Source of the DNA: Roridomyces roridus
Lineage: Eukaryota; Basidiomycota; Agaricomycetes; Agaricales; Mycenaceae
Direction of reading: 5' to 3'
Assembly: GCA_029378245.1 (NCBI GenBank)
Contig: JARKIF010000002.1
Location: 1,488,001-1,552,000, forward strand
DNA: 64,000 bases
In this document: piece by piece, positions 10,516-21,626 of the stretch
How positions within the stretch are numbered: the first letter of the stretch is position 1
How the letters are laid out: each line of letters begins with the position of its first letter
Notes under the pieces: model-generated
Databases searched by the model: none
Seen by the model: only the letters and a program-made list of their open reading frames with translations
Told to the model about the DNA's origin: nothing
Translations under genes and position numbers: made by a program

Positions 10516-11051
10516 AATGGCTTACGGTTACCATGGAGCCGAATCAGCGCCGGGTGGAGTGTGGAGTGATGAAGGTGATCGTTAACTTACGGCAACGCGG
10601 TATGAGATATCCGTGCGTCGGCAATGGACTTTGTAATTCTTTTTTCAAGTCAACCGCAACCCTCGTCTCCCTCAGGGTAAGCATAGTCTGAGATTTTTTT
10701 CGCTGAAGAGCCGCACCACAACCAAAAAATTCCACTCCGTTGCTCCGGACCCAGCGGACTCAAGATATCCAAATTGAGACTTCCAGCTGGAGACACCCAT
10801 GCCGGTCGGCATGGATAGCCAGCCGACTGTCAGCTGGGAACCGTGGCTGGATCACTCAGCTGGAACCCAGCCGGTGTCCGGCTGCACCCAGGATACGGAT
10901 CATCCGGTGTTCACATGGGCGCGCCGGCTGGCTTCGGGCTGACGGCACTTTGGCGGTGTAGACTCCTGGCCGGGGTCGTTCTTCAGACATTGCGTGCATC
11001 AACGGTTTCATTCTACCATAAAAAGGTTTATAAGGTTACAATAATCGGTAC
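10516..11051. other. Intergenic; former upstream region of the phosducin-like gene
   Basis: No gene recognised. Before the Tc1-like insertion this sequence lay directly upstream of the phosducin-like start codon, so it likely holds that gene's displaced promoter. The part from about 10775 to 10960 is rich in CAGCTGG/CCGGCTG motifs and is listed separately. Confidence 0.5.
10775..10965. repeat. CAGCTGG/CCAGCCGG-rich imperfect repeat
   Basis: About 190 bp packed with near-palindromic words: CCAGCTGG, CCAGCCG, TCAGCTGGG, CCGGCTG. It ends GGCACTTTGGCGGTGTA. A related tract at 32205-32402 ends GCACTCTGGCGGTGTA, so this may be a dispersed element. I found no coding content. Confidence 0.5.
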
Positions 11052-11888
11052 TCATTCGTTGAAGAATTCCAGCGGCTTGGAGTTGGGTTGGATAGCGCGG
11101 TAGAAGTCGTTATTCTCTCCCTCCTTGTTCTTGCCCTCGTCCGTGAACAAGGAATGAAACTTGACATTCTCAACACCCTGTTCGAAAAGGCATCAGAGGA
11201 AACCAAGTTAACCTGATAAATGCGCTCACCTCGCCAGGAGGGTCGTGGATGCTTTAGGGAGAATGAAGGGAGCTGATAGCTACAATAAGAAAAGAGAGCG
11301 CACCGCACAAAGATGAATCCATAGCGATCGTCGTCGATCTTGCCGTGCTTGGTCTCTACTTGAATTTTACCGTGTGCATCTTTGACTGGCTCGCCAGGGA
11401 CGAGGTCGCCATTCGAGTCGAGTTGAATGGCTCTGATTCGAATTTTGCCAAAGATCATAGGGCCATAAGAGGTTTCGGCAACGCGAACGACGACCAGGTC
11501 CTCGTGGATCGTAAAGTTGACCAGATCGTGGTCTGAAGTCTGGCTAGCCAAGGACCACATCTTGGGCTCGTGCTTGTCCCAGTCGTGACGCGAGGCGAGG
11601 ATAGCGGCCTTGATTTCGTGCTCGACCTTTATGAAGGCTTGAATCGCGCGTTCGTTGGGCGCGTGTGGAGGACCCAGGTCGATTATGTCCAGAGTGGCTA
11701 GTTGAAGTCTGTCTCAGGCCCAAATTCCGCAGTTCTGTGAAGCAGCGCTCACCCATGATGGGAGAAGGTTGAAAGTCAAGATGCACTGCAATTGATGGCG
11801 CACAAATTCGGCAATTGATCTTCGCGCTCACCTCCTCGATGTCTAAGACGGCCCCGCGCGGAAACAAATTGTCTGGCATTTTCGTCAT
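11052..11888 (-). CDS. Hypothetical small fungal protein
   Basis: Spliced gene of roughly 200 codons that I do not recognise. Start ATG (11886-11888) gives MTKMPDNLFPRGAVLDIEE. After introns follow VHLDFQPSPIM, then TLDIIDLGPPHAPNERAIQA, then a long exon with WSLASQTSDHDLVNFTIHED and YGPMIFGKIRIRAIQLDSNG. A late exon reads FHSLFTDEGKNKEGENNDFY, and the end is SKPLEFFNE with a stop at 11052-11054. There is no signal peptide or membrane segment. The beta-rich middle suggests a compact globular domain. It is divergent from the Prx-like gene with only 45 bp between start codons, so the two may share a bidirectional promoter. The frames join cleanly, so I am confident it is a gene, not of its role. 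Confidence 0.7.
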
Positions 11889-11933
11889 AATGTATATACA
11901 TCCGCGCCTCCTCGCCCCCTAGACTCCCCCACC

Positions 11934-14531
11934 ATGTCCTCTGTCTCTGCTCCATCTCTGTCGTCCTCGACTGGTTCTACCGAGTCCATCCGTCGATTCA
12001 GTCACATAAAACGCAAACCACCACCATCTGTCCATCGTTATCCGGCGGTAGACCTACAGGACCCACTAGCGCCTGTGTGGGAGCTAGGCAGCAAAGCCAC
12101 CGGGGACTCAGAAGTCTCCTTTGAGCGCCCAGTCTCCGAAGACGTCCATGACATTTGGAGTAGTATCCTCGACTCTGATTCAGATTCTGCGAGTACGCCA
12201 ACTCCAGCCAAGGCGGCTCAGCAGGGGCGCCCCAGAGCCACCACCGTGCCATCCAATCGTTTTTCCACCGTTCGAAGAGTTCCCCCACCCGCCATCAACA
12301 TAGATACCCTGACCAGCACGCGCAACTCGGGTGCTTTGCGCCCGACAAGCTTACCCAGTCCCACACCCAGTCCCACCAATAAAATCGTCTATGTGTCGGA
12401 ATCCGCGGCCAGGATTCTCGGAGTCCAGGCAACAGTTCCCCAGCCTAGGCCCCTCATCGCGGAATCGGATTCGGAGGATGATATAACTGATACACCGTCG
12501 AGATTGAGGAGATCCAGGTCCATCCGGAAAAGCACCCTCGTTTCGAAAGGTCGATCTACAAACGTTTCCATATCGGCCCCAGTGCTTGTCCAACCCCGTT
12601 CAAAGAAATATTCAGTCGTTTCAATGGCTTCGGCCATGACTTCGTCGATGGTATCTCTCTCCGCCTTCCCTCGACCGCCGGACGGCATCCCGCCCGTCCC
12701 AGAGTTACCTCCCTTGGACCTTGGCAAGCCTATTAGGCCAGAGTTGCCGGTGTCGTCATCGTACATTTTGGAGGTAGATCCGCCCCTCGAGCAGAGCAGG
12801 ATAGCTACGCCTGACACTCCGCGAGCTGATACTTCGGGACGCCTTATTACCGACACCTCGTATCCGGCCGTCGACCAAGTGGAGGAGGCACCGCCAATAC
12901 CCGCTTCCGCAAAGGGCAAGGCGCCCGTGACCGCAATCTCCATACAGCGCGACGGACCTCGTGCGGTCCATTTCGACTTTGGCGAGCCGCCCGAGTTGGA
13001 CAGGTTCGATGAAATGGGTCTACCTTCCCGACCACAACTGGAGGAAGCCGCAGCTCTGTCTGTAATATCAGAGAGCGGTGTCCGTGTCCCTTTCGGAAAC
13101 CTCTTTGAAGGGCAGAAAACGATTGTTTGCTTCATCCGGCATTTCTGGTGCCCACTCTGCCAGGATTACATGTTTTCCATTTCACGAAACGTTTCCCCCG
13201 AGGTTTTGGCCAGTGCGGGCATCAAACTGGTGATAATCAGCAATGGCTCCTACGAAATGATCAAGTCTTACCGACGTAAGCACTCCATCTCTCCAATTTG
13301 AATTCGTTGCTGACAATTATCAGGCATATTTCGTACACCGTTCGCTCTATACACCGATCCGACGCACAAGGTGTACAACTCCCTCGGGATGACGCTCCAA
13401 ACACTTGAAAAGGGCCCGAAAGCATCCTACATCCGTCATGGAATGGTCTCGGGCATTGGTATGGTCGTCAAGAACGCCGTCAAAGTCGGAATGCCCGTAT
13501 GGAAACCTGGAGGCGATATAGCACAGCTGGGCGGAGAGTTCATCTTGGGTCCCGGGTATGTCTCTTCATCGGAATGTGCAGCATGATCTCACTCCATTGC
13601 AGGCTATCGTGCTCATGGGCGCATCGTATGAGATACACGCGATCCCATGTGTAAGCAGTCGTTTTCAGCGCAGAAAACGCAAGCTAACACGAATTATAGG
13701 TCGATATTGCAAGTCATCGAAGAGGCAGGTGTTGATATGCGTACAGCTCTTGAACGTATAGAGAGCGAGACAGGAAGATCATTCCTGGGAATGTCTTCGG
13801 CGGAGGAGTCTAAGTGGATGGAACGGCGCCGAAAGGTATTGAAGAAGCTCAGAGGAAAGAAAATGAGCCGCCGTGGAGGAAAGCAATGGATCGACACTGT
13901 GTCTACCACCACCACCATCACCACCACCACCGGCACCACCACTGTTTCGAGCAATAGCCCAGAAAGCAGCAATCGGTCGAGCATGCAGAGTACTGCGACC
14001 GGAGGCAGTCTGTGCTCCTGGGACCCGAACACAGAAGAGGCGATCAACATTGGCTTGATGGGGGACGAGGATGCTATCATCGAAGAGGTGGAAGAAGAGG
14101 AACGAGAAGAGACGGAGAGACAGGGAGATGAAGAGGAAGAGGAGGAGGAGGAGGAGGAGGAGGAGGAAGAAGAGGAGGAGGAGGAAGTTGTGCAGATGGC
14201 CCCTTTCACCGCACTGAGTGAGGCGTTCAAGAAATCTGTCGAGGACGTCAAGTCTGAAGTATACGACTCCGAATCGCTCATTTCGGAGGATGACTCGTCT
14301 TTCGCCACGGATATGGAGAGCACGGTCGATGGCAACTCGGCGGTTGAGGTCCAAGTCCATTTGGAGGCGAAAGATCACGACGACAAGTCGACGGACCGCA
14401 GCAGTTATTCCAGTATTGGCAGCGGGTACGAGGCTGTGATGGAACAGCATGCCCTCTTCTTCGGCCTTGGGGAGAAGAAGGAAAATCTCGCCTGCATATC
14501 ATCGGAATCCTCTCTGGGTAGTTTTAGGTAG
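11934..14531 (+). CDS. Prx-like2 (AhpC/TSA) domain protein with disordered arms
   Basis: Four exons (11934-13275, 13324-13555, 13603-13650, 13700-14531) total 2454 nt, giving an in-frame 817-residue protein. Residues 1 to about 370 are low-complexity, rich in Ser and Pro. The thioredoxin-fold domain follows: TIVCFIRHFWCPLCQDYMFS with a CPLC redox pair, then GIKLVIISNGSYEMIKSYR, FALYTDPTHKVYNSLGMT and a GG-FILGPG strand. After the domain comes VIEEAGVDMRTALERIESET, then Thr runs and a Glu-rich run coded by GAG/GAA repeats (about 14085-14190). Such domains are thiol-dependent antioxidant or redox proteins of the PRXL2/AAED1 type. The long arms are unusual for that family and may be regulatory. 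No targeting signal is evident. Confidence 0.86.
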
Positions 14532-14631
14532 TTTGTTTTGGAATGTTTGGATATAGATCAAAAGATCAAAGTCGGTATCAGTGATTCTGCCGTTTCGGAT
14601 TTTTCTAGACGTGTAACCCGAATGCCCGCAA

Positions 14632-17513
14632 TCAAGCTGCAATACCAACAATGGGACTGAGCCAGCTTTCATAGTCTGCCTCATTCTTCGGGTCTCCTGT
14701 CACCTTCAAAGCCCGAAGAAGGATTTTATAACTGCCATCGGGAATCACCGTCCCGTTGGCAAATATGTTGGACAAGAGGAAGGTGCGATCCCGAGTGGCA
14801 AATTGGTCGTTGCGTCCCAGAAAATCCATCTCAAGAAGAGGCCCGATGGTGGGAACCTGGGCAAAGGTCCCGCCATTGTGCGAATTCGAGAAAGACAATA
14901 AAGGCACTGCGCGAGCACTGATCGTCGCGTTCAGCACAATGTTGGCTGCCACAAGGTCGAGACGGAGGAGGGGTGTACCGAACACCTGCCGCCAAAGGAC
15001 CGTCGGGGCGTTACCACCCACGAAGGTATAGTTGGTCGGGGTATTCTGCGGGTTTCCATTGGGATCAAGAATGACGGGCAAGTTGAAGCCAAAGATGGAA
15101 TCGGTGTCATCAAGAACCTGCGCGTTCCGGAGGGGCGCGGCTACTCCGAGGTAGGTTGCATGCACCGAGTCGTTCCCGCTGGTCGCATAGATGAATCCGG
15201 AATATACCGGGAGAGTCGACGGGTCGAGGCCTTGGGGAGGGGAGATGGTCGCAACGACCTGCTGTGCTTGCCCTGGACCCAGGGTGAATTCAGCCATGTT
15301 GAAGGTCACAGTAGCGTAGGTCGCTGCCAATGGCACGCGACTCATGGTCGGGTCGATTGTTCCCTACAAGTAAGTTTGAGGGAGAATTCTCAACAGACAG
15401 CAGAGCAGCTTACAGGGCTAAGGGTGACTGCAGTCCCGGCTGGTACATGACTCAACGTGTAAGATTGAACGGTCTTCCCTACATTCTTGATGGTGATCTT
15501 TTGCCTGGATAGGAATCAAGATGGTCCCAAGCCGATGTGCAAAAAGAACATACGGGCCAGCAAAGTGTGTAGTATCGTTGAGAAGGAGCTCAGCCGGAGT
15601 GATGACAGTTGAAGTAAAACTGGCGGCATATAGCTGGACCAATCCGGCCCCTTGTTGCGCAGCAGTCTGGAGAGGTTGACCCTCAGTGAGGCTAGAGGAG
15701 ATGGCCTGCGCAGTAGACTCAAAGACGGCGCGAGCAGTCTGGCCCACCGAGGCGGATTTACCCTTGACTTGGAAAAGGAGGGCGGCGCTTCCGGCCATGA
15801 AAGGTGCTGACATGGAGGTCTGAAAGTGTACTTGAGTTTCGTGTCAAACACGTAAAATTTGTTCTCGTACCCCCGACGCGACTCCCCATGAGCCCAATGG
15901 TACAGGAAGAGTAGTCAGGATATTGCCTCCAGGGGCTGTGATGGAAGGCTTGAAATACATGTCGTACGTTGGTCCGTAGGATGAGAAGGAGCTGACGAGG
16001 CCACCGCTCGGCGCAGGAATATCGGGTGTTCCATCAGTTTGAGGGACAACCGTGTTGTCAGAAGATGCGACCGAGATGGCGTTAATAGCATTTCCAGGTG
16101 TCGATGTAAACCACGAGCCAGTACTTCCCTATATGGAATGAGCAGTGTTGGTCGGCAAGGAATGGGACCTACTTGCATCGTTGCCCGCCGCAATAGCGAC
16201 GATTTTCCCTGTTGCAGCTATTCTGCTCGCTACCACGGCTGTTGTTCCCTCTGTCCATCCGCTGGACTGTCCCAGACTCAAACTCAGGACGTTCATGCCG
16301 TCTTTGACACTCATGAGCAGAGCATCGATCACGACTGGAACGATGGGTCAGCCGGCGAAAGATGAAGAGATGAATATTTACTGTCGTCAGTCACAGAACC
16401 GAAGCAACTCACGACTCGGTATGCCCAGAGTTCTGCGCCGTATGCAACCCCGCTGAACACGTTGATTAGCAGCCACAGTAACGTTATACCGAACTCACCT
16501 GATGTTGAACGGATTGCCGGGATTTGCTCCAATGATTCCGCCCACAAGCGTACCTGACCGTGAAGATGAGTTGTGGTCAAAACGTCCATGATATGACCGA
16601 CCATGCCTATGTCAAATGAGCTTTGAATCTCGAAAACAACATTTTGCTCACCCGTTGCATTGGTCTAATGGATCCGAGTCCGGGACAGGAGTATTCAATC
16701 TTAGAGAAAGAGGTGAACTTTAGTGGGAGGATGCCTTGAAACATACCCGTTGTAATTGTCCCCAACAAAGTCATAACCGCCGGCTACTTTAAATCCGGGG
16801 CCAAAACCGCCGCCGAGGGATGGATGAGTATAATCTATGCCCGTGTCGATTCTTGAGCAAGTCAGCTTCGTGCTGCCGAGAAGAAGTTCGACGCACATTC
16901 CAATTTTGACGCCCTTGCCAATGATTGCCTGCTCGTGCAATTTGTCGACACCCTACAAGCATTGAATGGCCGCTTTTCAAGGATGGGCAAATGCGCACAG
17001 TGAGTATGTGCGTCGACTCTGAGTCAGGCAACGCTGGGTCGCCTGGAGACACAACCTTGAAAGACACGGGTCTGAAGGGTTAGAACAAATAATAATTGGA
17101 TAGGACACACTCACTTGGGACTGCTATATGTGTGCACAGGTCGAATGGCGACAACTCCGTCGGCGCTGAGAACATTGGCGACATCCTAGGTGCGACAAAT
17201 GAGAGGAAATTGGGGAAATAGGCGGAACAAACACACTTGTGCATTCTAAAGAGATGAGCAGCACTATAGCGGAATGACGGTTGCTCACATTCAAGGAGAT
17301 TGACGCTCCGAGGAAAATACCAGGAGAATTGTATTCCCTTTGAACGTCAAAAGAAATCTTGCGCTCCTGCAGGGACCGGTACAGCCGCTCATGGGGCTGG
17401 GACCCATGTCGTTTGGCAGGAATGTCAGATGCATCCGCGACCTCGACGATGTACAGGTTGGTGGTAGCGAATGTGGAGGACGCGAAAAGCGCCAAAAGTA
17501 AAGCTGCCTTCAT
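14632..17513 (-). CDS. Secreted subtilisin-like serine protease (S8)
   Basis: Extracellular peptidase with about a dozen exons. It opens with a signal peptide, MKAALLLALFASSTFA, and an inhibitor-like propeptide. The catalytic Asp sits in IDTGIDYTHPSLGGGFGPG. The catalytic His lies in CNGHGTLVGGIIGANPGNP, assembled across a 5-nt exon. The Asn and Ser regions follow: IVAIAAGNDAS, then MSAPFMAGSAALLFQVKGKS. A PA-type or Fn3-like C-terminal region runs to SWLSPIVGIAA, stop at 14632-14634. The Asp, His and Ser regions are all present, so activity is plausible. The family degrades extracellular protein for nutrition. Several short internal exons make the exact model uncertain around 15830-16500. 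Confidence 0.88.
16602..16606 (-). other. 5-nt microexon carrying the catalytic His codon
   Basis: The coding-strand pentamer GCATG sits between a 45-nt intron (16607-16651, GTGAGC..TAG) and a 48-nt intron (16554-16601, GTCGGT..CAG). Joined, AAC-GG/G-CAT-G/GT-ACG reads N-G-H-G-T, the S8 catalytic His motif. Skipping both introns, or using only the first, leaves a 16-residue insertion in the motif. Confidence 0.7.
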
Positions 17514-18196
17514 GAGGTAGCGACGAAGAGTTTGAAGCGTTATTTATGGCGGCACTGTTGGACAGTTGCGAGTCTGGAAACCGGAGAGATGAACGGAGTA
17601 AATCCGTGATGCACTGTCCCATTCAAACGACAGGCGCGTATCTGGCGCGTATCCAACGTGGTAGACAGCATATTGGGGAGAGGAACGAAAGATGATGGTA
17701 CCATGGTGCTGCGTGACGGAGCTTGAAACTCCGCCACGGCAACACTGATGCCGGTTCATGCCGTCGTGGTACAAGATACAATATCACTGACTAGAAGGCA
17801 GCCACACCCTTCGAATACAGTGTGCGGTGCAATCTCTCCGCAAGTCCAGAACAGCGTCGGCGAAGCCATGAATTTTTGGAACCACCAGGCCCGTTTGAAG
17901 TCCGAAGGCCCATTTTCGGAGTCGCCGGTCTGGTAGGGCTCCGTGTATTCGTGGTCGTGTCCTTCGGCGCACACTAAACTGATTTCACCCGTGGAATTGT
18001 TACTCAGTCCCTTTCAATGGCAGGGAAGTTATGACAACTGGTGAGAGTGGCAGCCTTATTGAGATTTCCTAGCAAAAACGCGAGGAAAGACACGATGAGT
18101 TTTAGAAGTCGACTGCGTCCCATAAAAGCAGGAGTAGAAAACATGGAGCGCGTCTCATGTACGTGGCAATTGCGTGAGTTTGCTGCACTCAAGTTT
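17514..18196. other. Intergenic, no gene recognised
   Basis: Upstream region of the subtilase gene. Short open frames exist on both strands, but none has a convincing start or family resemblance. Confidence 0.5.
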
Positions 18197-19219
18197 CACG
18201 TCGCCACCAACGAAATATTGCACCTGCCTTATTGGGAGACGCCGTGAGCATCGCCACTGATACCAGAGCAAACACAACCTGGTCCGTGCACGCGGAGGTA
18301 TAAATTCCTGCCATTCTGCCAGCCACTCTCTTTGTCTCTTGCCAGTCGCTCCCTCCTTGAGGTAAGTGAATGGCCCGCCCATTTTTCCTCACTCACATCT
18401 TCCAGGGCTAGCGATTGCCCGGCAACACTTCGACACGCCGTAGGATGTCCTCAAAGCTAACTCATTGCGGCACTGGCCGAGGCTGGAATGCGACGTGCGT
18501 GGGGGCCCTATCCAAACATCCTTCGTAATAAGCGACGTGGCGAGTCCCTCGAGTACGTGCTCTTCTCTCGCCCAGCTCGCCTTTACTCATTCTCGCTGTA
18601 GCAGCCGGTGTCTGACACCAAGCAGTGGGCACCCGTCCTTCTTTCTCATCCTCGCCGTTGGCTAACTCGCTCTTTCAGAACCCCGCCGCGTTCAAATGCT
18701 CGCCGCTGGTACTGAGGATGCAAGACCTCAAGAAGAAACCAGCGTAGTTGTGGCTTTCACTGGTGAGTGTCCTCATCCTTTCCATCGTTCTCCTCGCTGA
18801 CTCTCCCTCAGACATCTTCCTTCGGCTTCACACACATACAGTTCTTCCGACACGCGCTGTCTTCGCCGCTCGACGCTCGCACGACGCTCGCTCGCTTCAA
18901 CCGCGACTCGATGGACGAAGGCTGCAGGATGGGAAGATGAGATAAGGAGCATGTTGGGCTCAAGGGTAGTCTAGCGATTGACGAAGGATGCAGGATGGGA
19001 AGGAATCAGGAGCATGTTGGGATCGAGGGGTAGTCTAGTCCGCGCCTTTGGGTATCGTCTGCAGTAGTTTAGTCGCCTTCGGGCATCGCCTCAGTAGTGT
19101 AGCTCACGCTCCTCGCCTCTTACTTTACCGTCGCGCATCGCTACATACCGCACTCATAGATAGGGCCGACTCTGGAATGGGAATGGGTTTCGTAGCACAA
19201 TCTTCGGAGTGAATTTAGT
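18197..19219 (+). repeat. 1-kb dispersed repeat, copy A
   Basis: This segment recurs inverted at 42258-43220. Similarity starts near CACGTCGCCACCAACG and ends at AGTGAATTTAGT; I saw no terminal repeats or target duplication. It looks like a Pol II unit: TATAAAT at about 18300 is followed by GTAAGT..CAG and GTGAGT..CAG intron-like stretches. The first of these (about 18362-18405) has diverged between copies while its flanks stay nearly identical, as expected for a real intron. A possible spliced small reading runs MRRAWGPYPNILRNKRR, then PVSDTKQWAP, then NPAAFKC. One donor in that model is GT in copy A but TT in copy B. Coding status is open. Confidence 0.7.
18914..19042 (+). repeat. 66-bp tandem duplication in repeat copy A
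   Basis: GACGAAGGCTGCAGGATGGG starts at 18914 and a near copy starts at 18980, each running to GGTAGTCTAG. Copy B has only one unit, so the duplication arose after the copies separated or was lost in B. Confidence 0.7.
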
Positions 19220-19399
19220 GAACGATAAGTGCAAGCAGCGAATTGGCGAACTGCAAGCGGCAAGCCTTGCTGTTTCCTGGGATCTTTCCACGCGGCACTT
19301 GAGGGACTTGTTCCTTCGTATGGGTAAGTTGCCCTCGAGCAATTCTAAACGCGCTCCAAGGAAAGAAATGAAATAAGCAAAACGTACAAGCCCCAACTA

Positions 19400-20710
19400 C
19401 TACCCAGGCACTTTCTTCGTGAAGAAGGTGGACAGCTTTGCCATCCCTTCGGTGTTGACCTTCTTCAACTTTTCGACTCCCTGAGAGGCTCCAGATTTTC
19501 TCTTTTTGTCCGTCGCGGCCGCCTTCGGAGCAGGTTTGGATTTCGCAGGCTTCTCGACAGCCATGGCAGCGTTCTCGTCGGCGATGGATTTGAAGTATGC
19601 ATCCAAAGGAGCGAAGCTGCAAGCAATCGGCATTTGCAGCAAGGGAAAGGGCGGCCGCGACTTACTCGTACGAGGCAAGTAGCAAGTTGCGTATGCCGTG
19701 AGGTGTATATTGAGCGACTAGATCGCATGCTGCTCTGATGCGCCCGACTGAGAAAGATGTGAATGCGATATCACGACATGGGCGCGTACACGGACCTTTG
19801 AGCAACTCCTCCCTTCCATCCTCCATTAGCCCATCTTTGGCAAGATTCCGGATGAGCGTTCGAGATAATTCCGTGGTCTCTGGAGTAGACAATCGCTCCA
19901 CCTTGGTTCGGAGATAAGCGACAGTTTTCTCCGGCGAGAATCGGTACACAGTGATTTCTTCTGTAATTTCTGGAACAATGTAGAAGTACTGGCATGTCGA
20001 GGAAGAGGGCAAGACATACCTTTCACGTCGCATATCCGTTTCAGCGCAGGTTGACAACACCGCAAGGAGGTGAATCGCATCACGTCGTCTTTCGAGACGA
20101 GAAGACTTGGGTCTTGAGCTGCAGAGGCGGTGGAAGTTTCCTCCAGATTGGCCGCAGCGTCTTCGAATATCTCGTCTTCAGGTCGAAACATGCCTTGGTC
20201 CCCGTTTTCCTGGATTTAATCAGCCGCTGACGTGACAGATTTTAAACCGACCCACAGGATAGACGGATTGGAGGATTGGGATGAGAAGGAATGCTGGATC
20301 GACCGGTGTCATCACAAGGAGTTTTCCGTCTGTTACGAGGACTTAAGAGTAGACCGAGTCGTATTGAAAAGACGCTACCTGCGACTACTTCCTGACCAAC
20401 AAACCATGACCGAGGATTCGCGGGGGACACTGCTTGCACTTCAAGAATGGCATCCCGTTCATTTTGCAGTGAGTATGGGAGGAACAGAGATGGGACTCCT
20501 GATATAGAAGAAATAAGACAGAGCCAACGGATACGACGCGTTACTTTCCTGTTCGCGGGTGGGGAAGTCGGAGAAAACGACTTGGCGTCTGTGAGCCGGA
20601 AGAGAGACCCAGAGGCGCGTTGAGAGCATCTATGCCATTCCTCAACGAAATGTGGGAAGAATGAGGTCGAATGTACCAGCAGGAAGAATTGCAAGGTGGG
20701 TGGTGGCCAT
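19400..20710 (-). CDS. RNASEH2B: Ribonuclease H2 subunit B
   Basis: Non-catalytic subunit of the nuclear RNase H2 complex, which removes ribonucleotides from DNA. The start (20708-20710) gives MATTHLAILPA. A 50-nt intron joins to DALNAPLGLSSG and FLRLPHPRTG, then a second joins to VPSLFLPYSLQNERDAILEV and SPANPRSWFV, the typical triple-barrel region. Later exons give YRFSPEKTVAYLRTKVERL, RIRAACDLVAQYTPHGIRNL and FAPLDAYFKSIADENAAM. A basic tail ends MAKLSTFFTKKVPG, resembling a PCNA-interacting (PIP-like) box. The Tc1-like copy TE2 begins 48 bp upstream of the ATG, so the native promoter has been displaced by more than 10 kb. Family assignment is strong. Confidence 0.88.
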
Positions 20711-21626
20711 AGCACGAATCAAAGGGCGCGGTGTTTACGCGATGTTGTGTACCGCTTATTGCCGTTTGCAGAATAGTTGGCGCGGATCATGATGGTGTGA
20801 TTTTTGGCTCATTTCAGCCCGAATCTTAGAACGCTCATTTCTCCACAACCGCTGCACCAATTCACAAGATTTTGGTATCACCGTAATCGCCTCGTCCACG
20901 CGCAGGGCGCCCCATAAATTTTGAGCCCGGAATTTGGTGCCTTGCATCTCTGTTTTCCGGCACCCCAAGTAGCACGAGAACGGCTGTAACTTCACGTAGA
21001 CTGCTCAGAATAACACCATTTTCGAATATGTTGTCGTCCTACATGTACTCTAGGGCGCCCCGGGTGTGCGGCTGCCCAGGGATAGGTTCTTCAGCTATAG
21101 TTTGCCCCAAGATCAAAGCACACCACACTTGCAAATCTTGCTTGCCTCTTGTCAATTCTACGCTCATGGCCAACGGCAAAAAGAAGAAGGCACCACCCAC
21201 AGGACAACGAAAAATCGCCAAAGTACAGAAACCCCCTACCCCTACACCACAATTGCGCAGCCGTCTGGCCACCGGCTGTAGATTACCGCGTGGCTGCGGA
21301 TCCTCCATTGTTCGACTCTGATCAAGAATCTGGATGATTCCCATGTTATCAATTGAATGGAGCCGGATCGATTCCACTCGGCAGTGGCAGCCGTGTCATT
21401 GTTTGACCAGTATTTTGTGTAGTTGCCACCTGTGAATCCATTGTCTTGTTGCTCGATTTCCGTCATGAGGCCCGGATGATCACCATGAAATCTTTCGCCT
21501 GGAATCCGTCCGTCGGGGCCATACTGTACCCACCCAGGTTAATTCAGTAATTCATCGGCCTTCTGGATGCTTAATGGACGATTGCGAGGGGGAATAAATG
21601 TGTATTAATTCCAAAAAACAATATAT

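Noticed and set aside
14085..14190. GAG/GAA run as a noncoding microsatellite
   Set aside because: It is in frame within the 817-residue Prx-like reading, and exon lengths sum exactly, so it is coding.
16501..16570. Loss of the catalytic histidine in the subtilase (reading SRSGTLVGG)
   Set aside because: A first reading without the second intron suggested a dead enzyme. Splicing the 5-nt exon restores G-H-G-T, so the active site is intact.
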